In this document: piece after piece, positions 1-11,092 of the stretch
Position numbering within the stretch: the stretch's first letter is position 1
Layout: each line of letters begins with the position of its first letter
Assembly (NCBI GenBank): GCA_020137815.1
Contig: CM035359.1
Span: 5,302,856 to 5,366,855 of the forward strand
Direction: 5' to 3'
Source of the DNA: Hormiphora californensis
Lineage: Eukaryota > Ctenophora > Tentaculata > Cydippida > Pleurobrachiidae
Length of the DNA: 64,000 bases
Made by a program: the position numbers and the translations under genes
The notes under the pieces: generated by a model
Told to the model about the DNA's origin: nothing
Seen by the model: only the letters and a program-made list of their open reading frames with translations
Database searches by the model: none

Positions 1-365
1 GTATAATCTACGGACGCTTTGTCGCCTGTTTACTTCATCTAGTCTGTATCCAAACCTTCTTCAATACCTTACAAAGCGAAGAAGGAGAAAACTAAACAAG
101 TCTCTCTCACACAACACCTCCTTCTTCCCCAGTCTCGAGTCGGGGCTCTCCACCTTCCTTGCTGCTTCACTTTACATACGTGCCTATATTATTTAATATT
201 CCGGTCAATTATCATCCCGCTAGGTTGATGCTGAAGGTATCGGCAGTACCGAACACCGACCCTGACTCGGGGACTTTCTGGCCGTATGGTAGAATTGATC
301 TGGCTGAGCTTGAGCTACCGGACTACGTTGTCATGGAGGCAGGAAGATGTGATGCAACTGTGGCT
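1..365. other. No gene recognised
   Basis: I see no convincing exon, RNA gene or repeat unit in this stretch. A 79-codon open frame starting at 159 runs into the following minisatellite and resembles nothing I know. Confidence 0.4.
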
Positions 366-800
366 GAGGTACGTGGGGAGATGGGACAGGAGGGGTGAGG
401 TACGTGAGGGAGATGGGACAGGAGGGGTGAGGTACGTGAGGGAGATGGGACAGGAGGGGTGAGGTACGTGAGGGAGATGGGACAGGAGGGGTGAGGTACG
501 TGAGGGAGATGGGACAGGAGGGGTGAGGTACGTGAGGGAGATGGGACAGGAGGGGTGAGGTACGTGAGGGAGATGGGACAGGAGGGGTGAGGTACGTGAG
601 GGAGATGGGACAGGAGGGGTGAGGTACGCGAGGGAGATGGGACAGGAGGGGTGAGGTACGTGAGGGAGATGGGACAGGAGGGGTGAGGTACGTGAGGGAG
701 ATGGGACAGGAGGGGTGAGGTACGTGAGGGAGATGGGACAGGAGGGGTGAGGTACGTGAGGGCGATGGGACAGGAGGGGTGAGGTACGTGAGGGAGGGTT
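366..800. repeat. 32-bp minisatellite, about 13 copies
   Basis: A G-rich 32-bp unit (GAGGTACGTGAGGG followed by AGATGGGACAGGAGGGGT) repeats about 13.5 times almost perfectly, with single changes such as GTACGC near 625 and GGCGATG near 762. The unit is not a multiple of three, so the long Pro/Ser-rich frame on the minus strand is a by-product of the array. Confidence 0.95.
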
Positions 801-904
801 TTAGAACGCCTCACTACACGACAAAAAAATCCAAAAAAAAATGCCCAAAATTCCTGTAAAATCGAAAAAACAAGATAAAAGAAAAGTTTCAGGCATCCTG
901 ACAA

Positions 905-1340
905 CCTTTAAAGGTGCTCAAAATCGATCATATTTGGCTCATTTTAAGCCAAATAACGGCCAAATGGCCGGAGACAGGGCCGAAGCCGACCCCCACCACA
1001 ACCCACGCGGCCACTGCCTCCAAAAAGCACCCCTGAAAATCCCCCGAAACCCACCACGAGCAAAGACACAGAATATCCATTCCTCGGGCATGGCCAAGCA
1101 TCCCATCAACACGACGAGACAGGAACTCAACTCCGACACCCACCCCCACCCCACCGAAGACGCCGACCACCCTAGTGCCCTCGGCTCCCCCAATCTCCTC
1201 CCAAGATTGCCTCCACCGTATAACCTTTAAACGCATCTTATTATCCAATTATCTAATTAACCTGATAAGATAGAGACTTAATTCCAGCACATACCAATGC
1301 GAGGACGCCGCGCTACACACCTTAAGGCTTAATGCCCCCT
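905..1340. repeat. Degraded foldback MITE remnant
   Basis: Positions 1235-1310 match the arm of the foldback family seen at 8.2-8.8 kb and 55.4-56.3 kb: ATCCAATTATCTAATTAACC, then a block ending GCGAGGACGC. Positions 915-965 match the centre of that family (AGGTGCTCAAAATCG, then AGCCAAATAACGGC). The C-rich stretch between them is unrelated. The left arm is missing, so this is a broken copy. Confidence 0.55.
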
Positions 1341-1861
1341 ATTTCCTCCCCAGTCCCCACTCGCTTCTCGAGATGGCCCTGACCGCACACCGCCCTTGTC
1401 CTAGGCAGGTGAAAAACAAACACGGAAATGACCGACCCCTTCATGACGGAACCCGCGGTAAATCCCCTTGGTGGTTCCAGGGACCATTGGAGCGCCTGGA
1501 AACCTCTCCCAAATCATTTAGTTCCTTTTTACAACATGACTGACCTAAGAATAAAAATGCGGTGTCTTAATTTAAGGAACACACAAACAGAAAAAAAAGA
1601 AAAAAACAGCTCAGAGATAAATGGTTCTAAAAGCTAATAGCCCAACAGAGTTATGTTGTGCGTAGCCGGTCCTTAGAGCTCTAAAGAGTTAGATACGCAT
1701 AACAGACTCAGAGTCTCTTTAATGTGCTACTTGCTGCACAAAGCAGTGCAATGCCACACAATGGTCAAAACGCGTCCGTCAAAACGTGTCCACTTCACAG
1801 TATGTAGCTGCAAAATTTAGCAAAGTCTCATTGCCGTACGGTTCCCGTCGTTATCGTTGAT
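1341..1861. other. Intergenic, downstream of the receptor gene
   Basis: No gene is visible. A short motif (GTAGC...TTAGAGCTCTAAAGAG...ACGCATAAC) at about 1664-1702 recurs at about 9390-9430 and is probably repeat-derived. This stretch should contain the 3' UTR of the minus-strand receptor gene. Confidence 0.35.
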
Positions 1862-4800
1862 TCAGGAGGGGTCCTGAGTAGGGGGTGCAGTAGGGGCTGG
1901 AGGTGGGCGAGGTAGATCATACATTTCAATTTCAACAACTGGCACCACCCGTTTCATCTTGGCCCGGATGTAATCGTAGCCAGCCTTCCAGAAATAGCCT
2001 CTAGCTCTCATACTTCGGGCCATGCTGTAAACTTTGTCGCTGTACAACATAGGATTTATCACCGAGTTGATGGGTAGGAGGATGACAGAAAATATGTCGT
2101 AGTACGATGTTGCATCAATCACCTCTGCCATGTGGAAGCAAGATGTGACCATCATGGGTAGCCAGCACATCAAATCTGTCGCAATGATGAGTGTGACTTT
2201 TCTTTGGGTCTTCTGTTGTTGTTTGAGACGTTGCTTCATCGCTGGGTTGACATGGTTTTCTCCGGCAAGTGCCGCTGCCATCAACCTCTGAACGCTCTGC
2301 CGTGTGTAGTAACCGATGACAACGTAGCAGAAACAAATCATAGCCAGACAGGAGATGTTGAGCACTTTGAAGGCAAGGACATAAAAAAAATTGGGGGTCA
2401 TCGGGGAGGACAAAGTATTTAAATAAACAAACCCCTTCATTACCATAGAAACCAACTAGATTGTTCAGTCCCTCCAAGTTACCATAGTCTGTTGTGTACA
2501 TGCCACGAACTAAAGAAGTTATCTTGTCCCACCGCATTACCTCACTATCCCTTTTGATCTTCAAAAACCTGCCATAGTAACCTTCAAGAACCTGCAAGTG
2601 CTCTTCCTTCCCCTGGACACCCACAAAGAACTTTAGCTGCTTACTCCAAGTTTGGCCGTTCACAAAAAAATCCTCGAGACGGCTGTTAACCTTGGTCAGG
2701 ATTACGGGCAGGCTAGAAACCGCGGCAGCAAACATGCCTAGAATGGGAGCCAGTTTGAAGGGGCTGCAGGGTAGGGTTTGAGTGCAAAGGCTTCTACTGA
2801 TCCCCACGGCCCGACTGATACTAAGAAAGGTCATGGAGTAAACGGAAATGCAGCTTCCAAAAGTACTAAGGATACCCAGTGCGTCACACGGCCATCCGGA
2901 TAGCCATGTGGTTTGGTTGAGACAGTACTTGTCGCCCTGGACAAAGTCGGAGATAGTGATGAGAAGAAGGTAGACCCCTGTCATGGCATCACCGACACAA
3001 ACCATAGACACCAGGACCTGGTTAGTGAGGGCTATCTGGTTCATCTTCCCAACTATGATGTCCTTCACATTGTGAAACAGTGTCCAGATGTTCAGGAATG
3101 TGGCTATACTGCCAAAAACTATGGCGATACCTTTAAGAAGGGGTGTCAGGATTGCCTTGGAGCAATCCTTGTTACACTCATCAGAGTAGTCAGAGCAGTG
3201 AATCACACCATCACACTTCTTGTCCAGAGAGAGGTACTGTGCGGATGTGAGACACTTGAAATGGTTGATACACCGTCCCTCGTCACTCCCATCGCCACAA
3301 TCGTCCACCAGGTTGCAGACTTTCTCGTACTCTAGACACCCGCCGTTATCACACTCGAACAGCTCCTGGACAAAGTGGTCCTCTTGTCGTAGGACGAAGG
3401 TGAGGGAGGTCTCCTTGAAGAGGGTGTAGACTCTATCCTTATACTGATCGGGGCAGGATGTTGTTTTGAGGGGTGTGCTTTGGAGGGGGCACCCCACCTC
3501 ATTCTGACATCGACCAGTACACGCCAGATAGACATATTGCTCACCAAAGAAATATTTACAGCTGCTCACCAAATCCGGCAGATGGATCACGGGAAATTTG
3601 TCAACGCCGAAAATAGATCCAATTTCTACGGGGGTGAATTGAACTGTTCCGCAATCCTCAGTTATTCTTCTCTCAATTCCAAGCTGGCAAAACGCGACAT
3701 ACTTCACCCACTTTTCAGAAGCTCGTTTGATGGACTTTTGAAATACCTTCGTAACATGCTTCTGGCAAACCCCATCCTCACTACCACACGTGTTTATCCC
3801 ATCACATAATAACTTTTGGGGTATGATAGCGGTAGGACCGAACCGGCACACTAACACATCCTCACATACACTATTTCCAGTCACGAACCTCGTGGAGATT
3901 CCACTCCCACACTTCTCCCAGTTCCCCTCCACCTCATCTTCTCCATCCATACAGTCCACTACACCGTCCATCAGCCATGCTATGGGTATCGATAAGGCCC
4001 CTTCCTCTGGTCTCAACTTTCTCCGGCATCCCGGCCCTTTAGCGGTGACGCTTTCACACTGCCTCTCATCAACTGAACGGGCACAGTCAGATTTTAGATC
4101 GCACAGCTGGTGTTTGTGGATTCGGCACTGTTCCGATGGCTGGACGCACAACGTATCAAGACCATCATCACACAAGTTCTCCTGGAGTTCTCCGCACACC
4201 ATTAACTTTGCAACGCTCGATCGGTACCCATTAATGGGACAGTAAAGGGCAACCCTGTCTGGGTCACTGCAGTTCGTTTGATCCATGAAGTTGGTACAAA
4301 CGGGAAAGTAACTGTATCTCTCCCGTACATACTCCTCCGGGATGATATACCCCATATCAATACTCCAGATGATAGTGCTACACCGGGTAAAGTTGAAAAG
4401 AGGCACCTCCTTGAATTGGAAATCCATTTTTGAGACAAGTGAACTTGGGCAGTAGATAGTAGATATCATCATGTCTATCTCGACACCGGTTAGAAACTGA
4501 GGTATTTGTTTTATGTGCATTGTCCAATCCTGCTAGGCAAAGCCAGGGGTAAGTATAGAAACACACATCCATGGGGGACATTTCTACGACACCACACTTC
4601 ATCCCGTAGGTGTACCCGTTACAATGGTTCTCGTCGCGACAGTTGATGGAATTGCAGACCCCATCACATATATTGCCCTTCTTCTGGCAATAATCTTGCA
4701 AGATGTCAGAATGTATGTTTTGACATGTGAAGCTATATGAACACATATCACTGGCTAGCCGGGGATGAACGTACGTGGCCACTGTACAACCAAGTATGCC

Positions 4801-5191
4801 ACATATCGGACCCCCTGATCCCACTCCTCCAACAGTCGAGAGATCAGTGTCCAGGTACCCACACATTTCATAGGACATCCGGTCTTTAGGGCAAGTTGAG
4901 TTCAGGAACCAATCTGCAGAACGGTAGGAAATGTCAGGCACTGGAGTAGTAGTAGTTGTTGGAGTTGTGACATTGGTACAGATTATACCCCTCCAAAACC
5001 CCGTCAACTCCTGCTGTGTCACATTTCTTCTTCAGGAATCCCCTATCAGCATCGATCCGACAGTTCTCCGGTCTAAACAATGCACCACAAATCCCAAACA
5101 ATAGACCAGTGATTAGCAGCATGCTTAGGTAGGAGACACACTGAAGTTGAGATCTCAACCGCGTGACACACACTGAAGTTCGAAGTTTCAC
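1862..5191 (-). CDS. LDLa-repeat rhodopsin-like GPCR, frameshifted
   Basis: Probable cell-surface receptor of about 1,100 residues, read as three or four overlapping minus-strand frames without introns. It starts at 5191 with a hydrophobic signal-like segment (LSMLLITGLLFGICGA), then a Cys-rich ectodomain with a Thr-rich linker. At least five LDL-receptor class A-like modules follow; the clearest is at 3280-3360 (CDNGGCLEYEKVC...DDCGDGSDEGRC). Seven hydrophobic helices run from about 3160 to 1990, with TM7 carrying NPMLY, a variant of the NPxxY motif, and a Pro-rich cytoplasmic tail. The frame is lost at three homopolymers: CCCC 4988-4991, TTTT 4509-4512 and A8 2383-2390. In each case one surplus base explains the shift, and no other stops interrupt the path. 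LDLa plus 7TM resembles the GRL101/relaxin-receptor type, but I see no leucine-rich repeats. It is either a real intronless gene with sequencing errors or a young pseudogene. The ligand is unknown. Confidence 0.75.
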
Positions 5192-5269
5192 GAAGAAAAA
5201 ATTTTTGACTGAGAAATAATTCGCAGGAGGCTAATTTCTTTACTGGTACATTTTGGACGAAAAGAGAAG

Positions 5270-5760
5270 TGTTAGAATATTTGGGGAAGAATTATCCTAA
5301 GGAGATCGGTTAGAGTCTTGCGGCATATATTCCGAACCATGTATGCATAATTAAGGGGAGACCCGAAACAATAGCCAATAGGGGTATGTATAAACCCGGA
5401 TAGTCCGGATAGCCCGGATAATAGGTATTTTCAGGATAGCCTAGAGGACAACCCGGAATATCTGGGCTCGATTATCTGATCTATTCGGGCTATACAAGTT
5501 ATCTGGGCATGAGTACCGGAGTATTCCAGCTCGTATATGCTGGAATAGCTTTCCTAAAACTACCTATTATCCGGACTATCCGGACTATCCGGGATATCCG
5601 GGTTTATACTAAACCTATTGTTAAAAAACTTGTTCTCAATGTCTGACTACATGGCTCGGAATATGCCGCGAGACTCTAACCGATCTCCTAAATGATCACT
5701 CCGCGGTGCAGGCAATACAGTGAAAGCTGTCACCTCAAGAATTATCCTGTCGTAAAAAGA
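5270..5760. mobile_element. Foldback MITE
   Basis: Inverted arms at about 5297-5344 (AGGAGATCGGTTAGAGTCTT onward) and 5650-5690 (ACTCTAACCGATCTCCT) flank an interior rich in GGATAGTCCGGATAGCCCGG-type repeats that are also inverted (5390-5420 against 5570-5605). No coding capacity is visible, which fits a non-autonomous palindromic element. The exact ends and target duplication are not resolved. Confidence 0.7.
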
Positions 5761-5852
5761 TAAGACTAGAAAAATGAAAAGGTACTGCGTTGCGATTCGT
5801 GGTGTACCTCTTTATATCACAACGTCTCTTAAAGAGAATAGGGGGGGTTGGT

Positions 5853-6440
5853 CATGTTAATGTTAAAGGGCCTAAAAACCCAAATTTTATTTATTTATTT
5901 TGAACACTACATCGTAACAAGCATGCTATTGGAGTCCCAAAAAACATAGGTACACGCCCCACGGACCCAAGGTGAGCCCAGGGGGAGCCCCTCAAGTTGG
6001 GTCCCAGTTGGGGTCCCCTTGTAAACGTGCTTGTACTCCTTGAAATGCTAACAATATGATCCTCTCTCAAATTTGAAGTTTTGGGCAAATTTATCCTTGT
6101 GTTACAGATGAGTACATAATCTTTCTTGTCTCTGTATTCTGGTAATTTTTCTCCTAGTTTTGATGATAAAGATTATGAAATCTACTAAAACACAAGGATC
6201 ATTTCTATCCTAAATTTTATATTTGAGAGAGGATCATATTGTTAGCATTTCAAGGAGTACAATTGCGTTTACAAGGGGACCCCAAATGGGACCCAACTTG
6301 AGGGGCTCCCCCTGGGCTCACCTGGGGTCCATGTGGCGTGTGCCTATGCTTTTTGGGACTCCAATAGCATGCTTGTTACGATGGAGTGTTCAAAATAATT
6401 AATTAAAATTTGGGTTTTTAGGCCCTTTAATGTTTCATGA
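5853..6440. mobile_element. Foldback MITE, about 0.59 kb
   Basis: Long imperfect inverted repeat. AAAGGGCCTAAAAACCCAAA at about 5866 is mirrored at about 6408-6430, and the arms (each about 220 bp) include GAGGGGCTCCCCCTGGGCTC at about 6300. The loop is about 6085-6210. There is no open frame of note. Confidence 0.85.
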
Positions 6441-6444
6441 AAAT

Positions 6445-7422
6445 TTTTAAAATGTTAACATTATTAACATTATTAACATTATTAACATTATTAAAGTGAG
6501 AGAGAACAGCCCCGATTTTGATGAAACTTGGTCAGAATAGTGTTTGGTGTCTAATTAGAAGTGAAAAAAATTTTTAGTGCTCAAATCCTAAAATTAGGAT
6601 TTTTAGGTTTTTTAGGTTTTTCGGCTTTTATGGGTTTCAGGAACGTCCTAGAACAAAATGAATAGAACCATCTTTCTCGGCGTGAAATTCTGCATCGATT
6701 ATAGTGGTTGTAAACCTTTCTATGACGTAAGGTTCAGAAGTTATCGCGAAAAACCCCAAACGGGTACATGTGTTAGGGGCGGGTTCATGTTTTAGGCTAA
6801 CGGGCGAACCTCTTGTCAGAACACCATCTTATAGGGTGTCAATCGACGCGTATTGATAAGGAGATCATTTTAGTGAAAACTATTTTGATCTGCGATGTCT
6901 GTGTAACGAATGAAACCTAAAAAACCTTACTGAATGAAGCATACCCGTTTGGCTAAAAGGTTTTTTAGGTTTCATTCGTTACACAGACATCGCAGATCAA
7001 AATGGTTTTCACTAAAATGATCTCCTTATCAATGCGCGTCGATTGACACTCTATAAGATGGTGTTCTGACAAGAGGTTCGCCCGTTAGCCTAAAACATGA
7101 ACCCGCCCCTAACACATGTACCCGTTTGGGGTTTTTCGCGATAACTTCTGAACCTTACGTCATAGAAAGGTTTACAACCACTATAATCGATGCAGAATTT
7201 CACGCCGAGAAAGATGGTTCTATTCATTTTGTTCTAGGACGTTCCTGAAACCCATAAAAGCCGAAAAACCTAAAAAACCTAAAAATCCTAATTTTAGGAT
7301 TTGAGCACTAAACATTTTGTTCACTTCTAATTAGATACCAAACACTATTCTGACCAAGTTTCATCAAAATCGGGGCTGTTCTCTCTCACTTTAACATTAT
7401 TAACATTATTAACATTATTAAC
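6445..7422. mobile_element. Near-perfect 1-kb palindromic element
   Basis: The arms mirror each other almost base for base around a centre near 6930. Each end carries short ATTAACATT tandem repeats (6455-6495 and 7390-7420), and the centre contains TTTTTTAGGTTTCATTCG on both sides. Differences between arms are few (for example GACGCG against GCGCG near 6848 and 7035), which suggests recent origin or ongoing gene conversion. A fragment of one arm recurs at 36359-36480. Confidence 0.9.
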
Positions 7423-7423
7423 A

Positions 7424-7995
7424 CTAGTAAACCCGTTCGCCCTACGGGCGAATTTCGGGGAACTGGTATTGATAGCTGGATTAGGGAACACTGGCATCAT
7501 CAGTCTAACTAATGACATGTAATATCCCATCTTAAGTTACGGTACCGTAGAAGGAGCTCAGGCGGGATCGCTGCGAGTTTCTGGTTTCAGAACGTCAGAT
7601 GACTGATCTGCCTTAATCTCTGAGATTGATCATCGGTTCTGTTTAACCTCTATAACGTCTTGTTCGTTCTCTCTGCACTTCTTTTGGTGTTGCTGCATTT
7701 AAACCCATCGGTGTATGGAAAAGTAGAGAATGGCGGTGAGATCTTGCGTGAATAACTCCAATTGTCGCTGTCGTATATCAACAGTTGTTGAAGAGAGCAT
7801 ATTAGCTGGAACAGTGACACAAACTAAAGATCAAATGCACGTGCACGTGCAGTATAGTAGCAACAGCCATTGGCAACGGCTCCGACCCCTGGCCCCACTC
7901 CAATAGTACTCCACAGTCCACCTCTAAACCTGCACGTGCTAAATGCCATATAAGGTAAAAAACGTCACACAGGATAATATGATTATTAACAAAAA
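7424..7995 (-). mobile_element. Helitron, family C (reverse orientation)
   Basis: The 3' end, read on the minus strand, is a 7-bp hairpin (TTCGCCC, loop GTA, GGGCGAA), then CGGGTTTA and CTAG at 7424-7427. This is the classic Helitron terminus of a short hairpin followed by CTRR, next to a host T. The body matches family-C copies at 31.5-32.3 kb and 33.8-34.4 kb, including GGTACCGTA and a TGCACGTGCA-type palindrome. The 5' end near 7990 is not precise. Confidence 0.8.
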
Positions 7996-8019
7996 GAGAA
8001 AATCTTTAGAAATCGGCCC

Positions 8020-9262
8020 GGTGTAAGGCTGGGAATTGTTGTTAGAACCTAGAAATCATTAGGGATAAGCTAATTTTTATACAATCCGATAGTCAATAGG
8101 CCCCTTAACCACCAAAAAAAGTCCCAAACCCAAATGCTTGGGTATTTGTAGTCATCAATTTTATCGCAAATCGTCTTAGGAAAGGAGTAGAGAAAAAGCC
8201 AATGGCACTAGAGTGTCCAGCGTCCTCGAATTAGTGAGGGTAGGTGCTGGAATTAAGTCTATCTCATCTGGTTAATTAGATAATTGAATAATTAGATCCG
8301 CATATAATAGCCGTTTTTGGACATATGGCTATAGCCACTTGGAAATGGTTTAGAGACTTTTCACTGATGCCATTTTGTAGGCAATGGCTAAGTTATGGGG
8401 GTAGTGGTCGGACTTTTAAGCTATATCTCCAACCGTTTAGCCGTTATTTGGATTCAAAGGTGCTGAAAATGAGCAAAAAATGGTAAAAAGTCCGATTTTG
8501 AGAGATAGAGCTTAAAAATCCGAACACGACTTCTATAATTTCGCTATTACCTACAAAGTGGCACCAGTTTGTTTTGTGCGCACGAATAACAGTCTAACTT
8601 GGCAAGCACCAGTGAAAAGTCTCTAAACCATTTCCAAGTGGCTACAGCCATATGGTCAAAAACGGCTATATGCGGATCTAATTATCCAATTATATAATTA
8701 ACCAGATAAGATAGACCTACCCCCACTAATGCGTGGACGCTGGACACTTTAGTGCCCCAGCTTTTTTCCTCTACTCCTTTCCTAAGATGATTTGCGATAT
8801 AATTGATGACTACAAATACACTGTAATCAATTAGGGCCAATTAGGGGCACTTCCCCCAACATTTGGGCTTGGGACTTTTTTGGTTGTTCAGGGGCCTATT
8901 GACTATCGGATTGTGCAAAAATTAGCTTGCCCCTAATGATTTTGGTGACATGGCAGTGTAGTGGTCAGTACACTCGCCTTCCACACGCTAGGTCATAGGT
9001 TCGGGCCTGGACTAGCGCAATGCTACCTAGACCGCCAAGCTATGATTGGTAGAGGCTGTTTCGAGAGTCTTGCATATCTAATCAATTTGGTTGCCTGCTT
9101 GGGGTGGCGTCCGTGCTATGCTACAGAGAAATCTGTACCAAAATGGACCGTTGCTGAACGCCATGAGAAATAGGAGATCAGCACCACGGCATCGTTCCGA
9201 ACTACTTTTTTTCTAATGATTTCTAGGTTCAGACTCTTCTTGACAACATTTCCCAGCCTTAG
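8020..9262. mobile_element. Foldback MITE with nested SINE
   Basis: Large inverted repeat. GGCTGGGAATTGTTGTTAGA at 8029 is mirrored near 9240-9262, and sub-arms at 8210-8290 and 8690-8760 carry the GTCCTCGAATTAGTG/AATTAGATAATTGAATAATT signature shared with 1.2, 22.1, 23.8 and 55.4-56.3 kb. The centre is near 8470. The right arm is split by a SINE at 8943-9212. A pogo-like terminus (AATCGGGGTCCGACTGTA) directly follows at 9274-9291. Confidence 0.85.
8943..9212 (+). mobile_element. tRNA-derived SINE with 10-bp TSD
   Basis: A 270-bp insertion flanked by the direct repeat CTAATGATTT (8933-8942 and 9213-9222). Removing it restores the foldback arm into which it inserted. Its first 70 bases look like a tRNA: an A-box-like TAGTGGTCAGTACACT, an anticodon-loop-like CGCCTTCCACAC (closest to glycine TCC tRNAs) and a B-box-like ATAGGTTCGGGCCTGG. 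It ends in a run of T. The 70-codon open frame inside is incidental. Confidence 0.8.
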
Positions 9263-9291
9263 TGATGCCACTAAATCGGGGTCCGACTGTA

Positions 9292-9645
9292 TAATATATA
9301 TATTCTAGAATATATATTATATTCTATTCTATAAAACATACTATATTCTATTATATAGTTTATTTTATAACTGAGTTAATACGTTGTGTGTAGCTCTTTA
9401 GAGCTCTAAAGAGCTATACGCATAACGGACTAGCTCCATTATGGCTTTGGAGGGATGGCTAAGCAAAACAACATGTTCTATTGGGCAACTGAGCTGAATC
9501 CCAGTCTAATACGTAGCATTAAATTTTCCACCGACATAAACCACTCACTTCACGCTTTTGCTGGTGCATTTACTTTCTTTCGCACATGAGCCCTCTACTC
9601 TTTCACTGCTCAAGAGAGGCCCTTCTGTCCTTTTGGGAAACTCCC
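9292..9645. other. AT-rich intergenic, no gene seen
   Basis: This holds a TATATATTCTAG-type AT-rich tract (9290-9360) and a TTTAGAGCTCTAAAGAG motif shared with 1664-1702. No exon or RNA gene is recognised. Confidence 0.35.
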
Positions 9646-9654
9646 ATCATTTCA

Positions 9655-9964
9655 GGAAACTACCCTTTTAGTAGGGGCGAATCTCACAATAAGAAGTGAT
9701 TGACTCACATTTCGGTGAAAAGCAAATTTCGGCCGTAACCGACCAATCTCGACCCGCCGAACACGACCCCGCCCGCAGGCAAGCTCCAAGCAGGGGAGAA
9801 AATGCCCAAAAGAACACTCACTGCTAACCCCCAAGTCAAAAAAGTTTTCATGTATTTTAGCCATTCTAAAGTCCGACTTGAGAGTAAAAATATTGGCACC
9901 TACATTCTTTACAAAATATATCAATAAAATTTTCAATTTTGGTACATCCCCCCCCCCCCCCCCC
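9655..9964. mobile_element. Partial element ending in a C run
   Basis: Its right part (CTTTACAAAATATATCAATAA then AATTTTCAATTTTGGTAC) followed by a long C run at 9949-9964 is the inverted relative of 25273-25370, where a G run precedes AAAATTGAAATTTTATTG. It looks like one member of a family bounded by G/C homopolymers. The left boundary is not visible. Confidence 0.45.
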
Positions 9965-10290
9965 GGTGTCGTGGGCCCTGTTTAAACTATGTGGGTGAGG
10001 GGTGAGCAACTTCAGGGCGGTGGGTTCAGAAACAAAGAGGGTAGTATAAAATTAGTGAATCCACGCCATCTTGAGAAAAAGTCACTATCACTTTTACGAT
10101 GGGACTATAGTGAGAATTATTACCTGATATCTAATACAAATAATAAATATACACAGGGTAAAAGGTGGTAATATTCCCTGCTAACCAATGTAGCCCATAT
10201 TGGTTAACATGGAATCTGAATACCAGGACAAATTGACAACGAACATCTTACAAACATTAGCACTTACTTGTTTAGTTTACTTTTCGCTTT
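9965..10290. other. 3' flank of the lectin-like gene
   Basis: No gene is visible here. The stretch includes GTGAATCCACGCCATCTTGAG (10057-10077), the inverse of the GGCGTGGATTCACTAAT motif repeated in the zinc-finger gene's first intron (11165-11225), so it carries a small shared repeat. Confidence 0.35.
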
Positions 10291-10785
10291 TTACTTACTT
10301 GGTTTAAACCCGTAAGCTTCCACTTCATATACATGAATACAAGCCTCTTTTCCGCCTTTCTTCTGCAGCCGGAACACCACCTCATTTCCAATGAGAGGAG
10401 ATTCACAAATGACATCAGAACTGGTCTGATCAGATTTAGTTGGGATGGTAACAACACCACAATATCGTTCTACTCCTTTAAGAGCCCGTACGTAGACTTT
10501 GGTACCATCGAACCTCCACTTATTTATAGCTTTCACCAAGTGGGTTGGCCAAACGGTCAGTTTAGTCACCGCTGCAAGATTGCTGAGAGTTAATATCATC
10601 CATATTTCATCTCCTTCTACGTTGCATACCGAGTGGGCCATAGTTTTCAGATCTCCATCAATGGCGAACCGGGCGAACGTACCACCATGATACACTGATG
10701 ACAGCTCTCCGGACTTGAATTCCAATTTTTGTTGGACTCTTGCACTACATGGAAGAAAAAGATACAAAAACAAAACGAAAAACAT
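10291..10785 (-). CDS. Secreted discoidin/fucolectin-like protein
   Basis: Single-exon frame of 164 residues starting at ATG 10785. The first 16 or so residues form a signal peptide (FFVLFLYLFLPCSA). The rest resembles one galactose-binding-like beta-sandwich of the F5/8C or fucolectin type: an early VYHGGTFARFAIDGD segment (compare the AIDG motif of fucolectins), IWMILTLSNLAAVTKLTVWP as the central strands, and a closing IHVYEVEAYG strand typical of these folds. A secreted carbohydrate-binding role is plausible, but binding residues cannot be confirmed. It is divergently arranged with the zinc-finger gene, 307 bp from its predicted ATG. A truncated copy of its 5' end lies at 14.73-14.87 kb. 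Confidence 0.65.
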   Translation of the reverse strand: MFFVLFLYLFLPCSARVQQKLEFKSGELSSVYHGGTFARFAIDGDLKTMAHSVCNVEGDEIWMILTLSNLAAVTKLTVWPTHLVKAINKWRFDGTKVYVRALKGVERYCGVVTIPTKSDQTSSDVICESPLIGNEVVFRLQKKGGKEACIHVYEVEAYGFKPSK

Positions 10786-11092
10786 CTTTCGTAGTCGCTA
10801 AACAAGTATATTGCGAAGCACAAGATGGAGAGTTATTCTGGACAATGGGCTAAATGGGCACATGCCATTTAAGCTCAGAGCTGTCCTCTAGCTGATAAAA
10901 ATAGAGATTGTGGGAGAGAGAATGGGAGAATTGTGTAGCAAGAACAATCTGAATTGTCGTTAGCTCTCTTACGGTAAAAGTGGGGTACGCAAGGGCTAGC
11001 TGGTATATATTGTGTGTGTTAGACTTTATCGGGTATATTTATATATTTGGAGACAACAAATCAATCTGAAAAAGATTCGTAAAGCAGCTCAG
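10786..11092. promoter_or_regulatory. Divergent promoter region, copy 1
   Basis: This 307-bp spacer separates two divergently transcribed genes and is repeated nearly unchanged at 14866-15162. A TATA-like GGTATATATTG lies at 11001-11011, about 80 bp before the predicted zinc-finger ATG. Shared promoter activity is inferred from position only. Confidence 0.4.

Noticed and set aside
366-800. CRISPR-like regular array
   Set aside because: Units are directly tandem with no spacers, in an animal genome.
323-904. 193-codon Pro/Ser-rich frame on the minus strand
   Set aside because: Produced entirely by the 32-bp minisatellite. The repeat is not a multiple of three and the frame has no start context or splice support.
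8950-9012. Functional tRNA-Gly gene
   Set aside because: A- and B-box-like parts are present, but the acceptor stem does not pair and the region is the head of a TSD-flanked SINE.
8961-9173. 70-codon ORF
   Set aside because: Lies wholly inside the tRNA-derived SINE.
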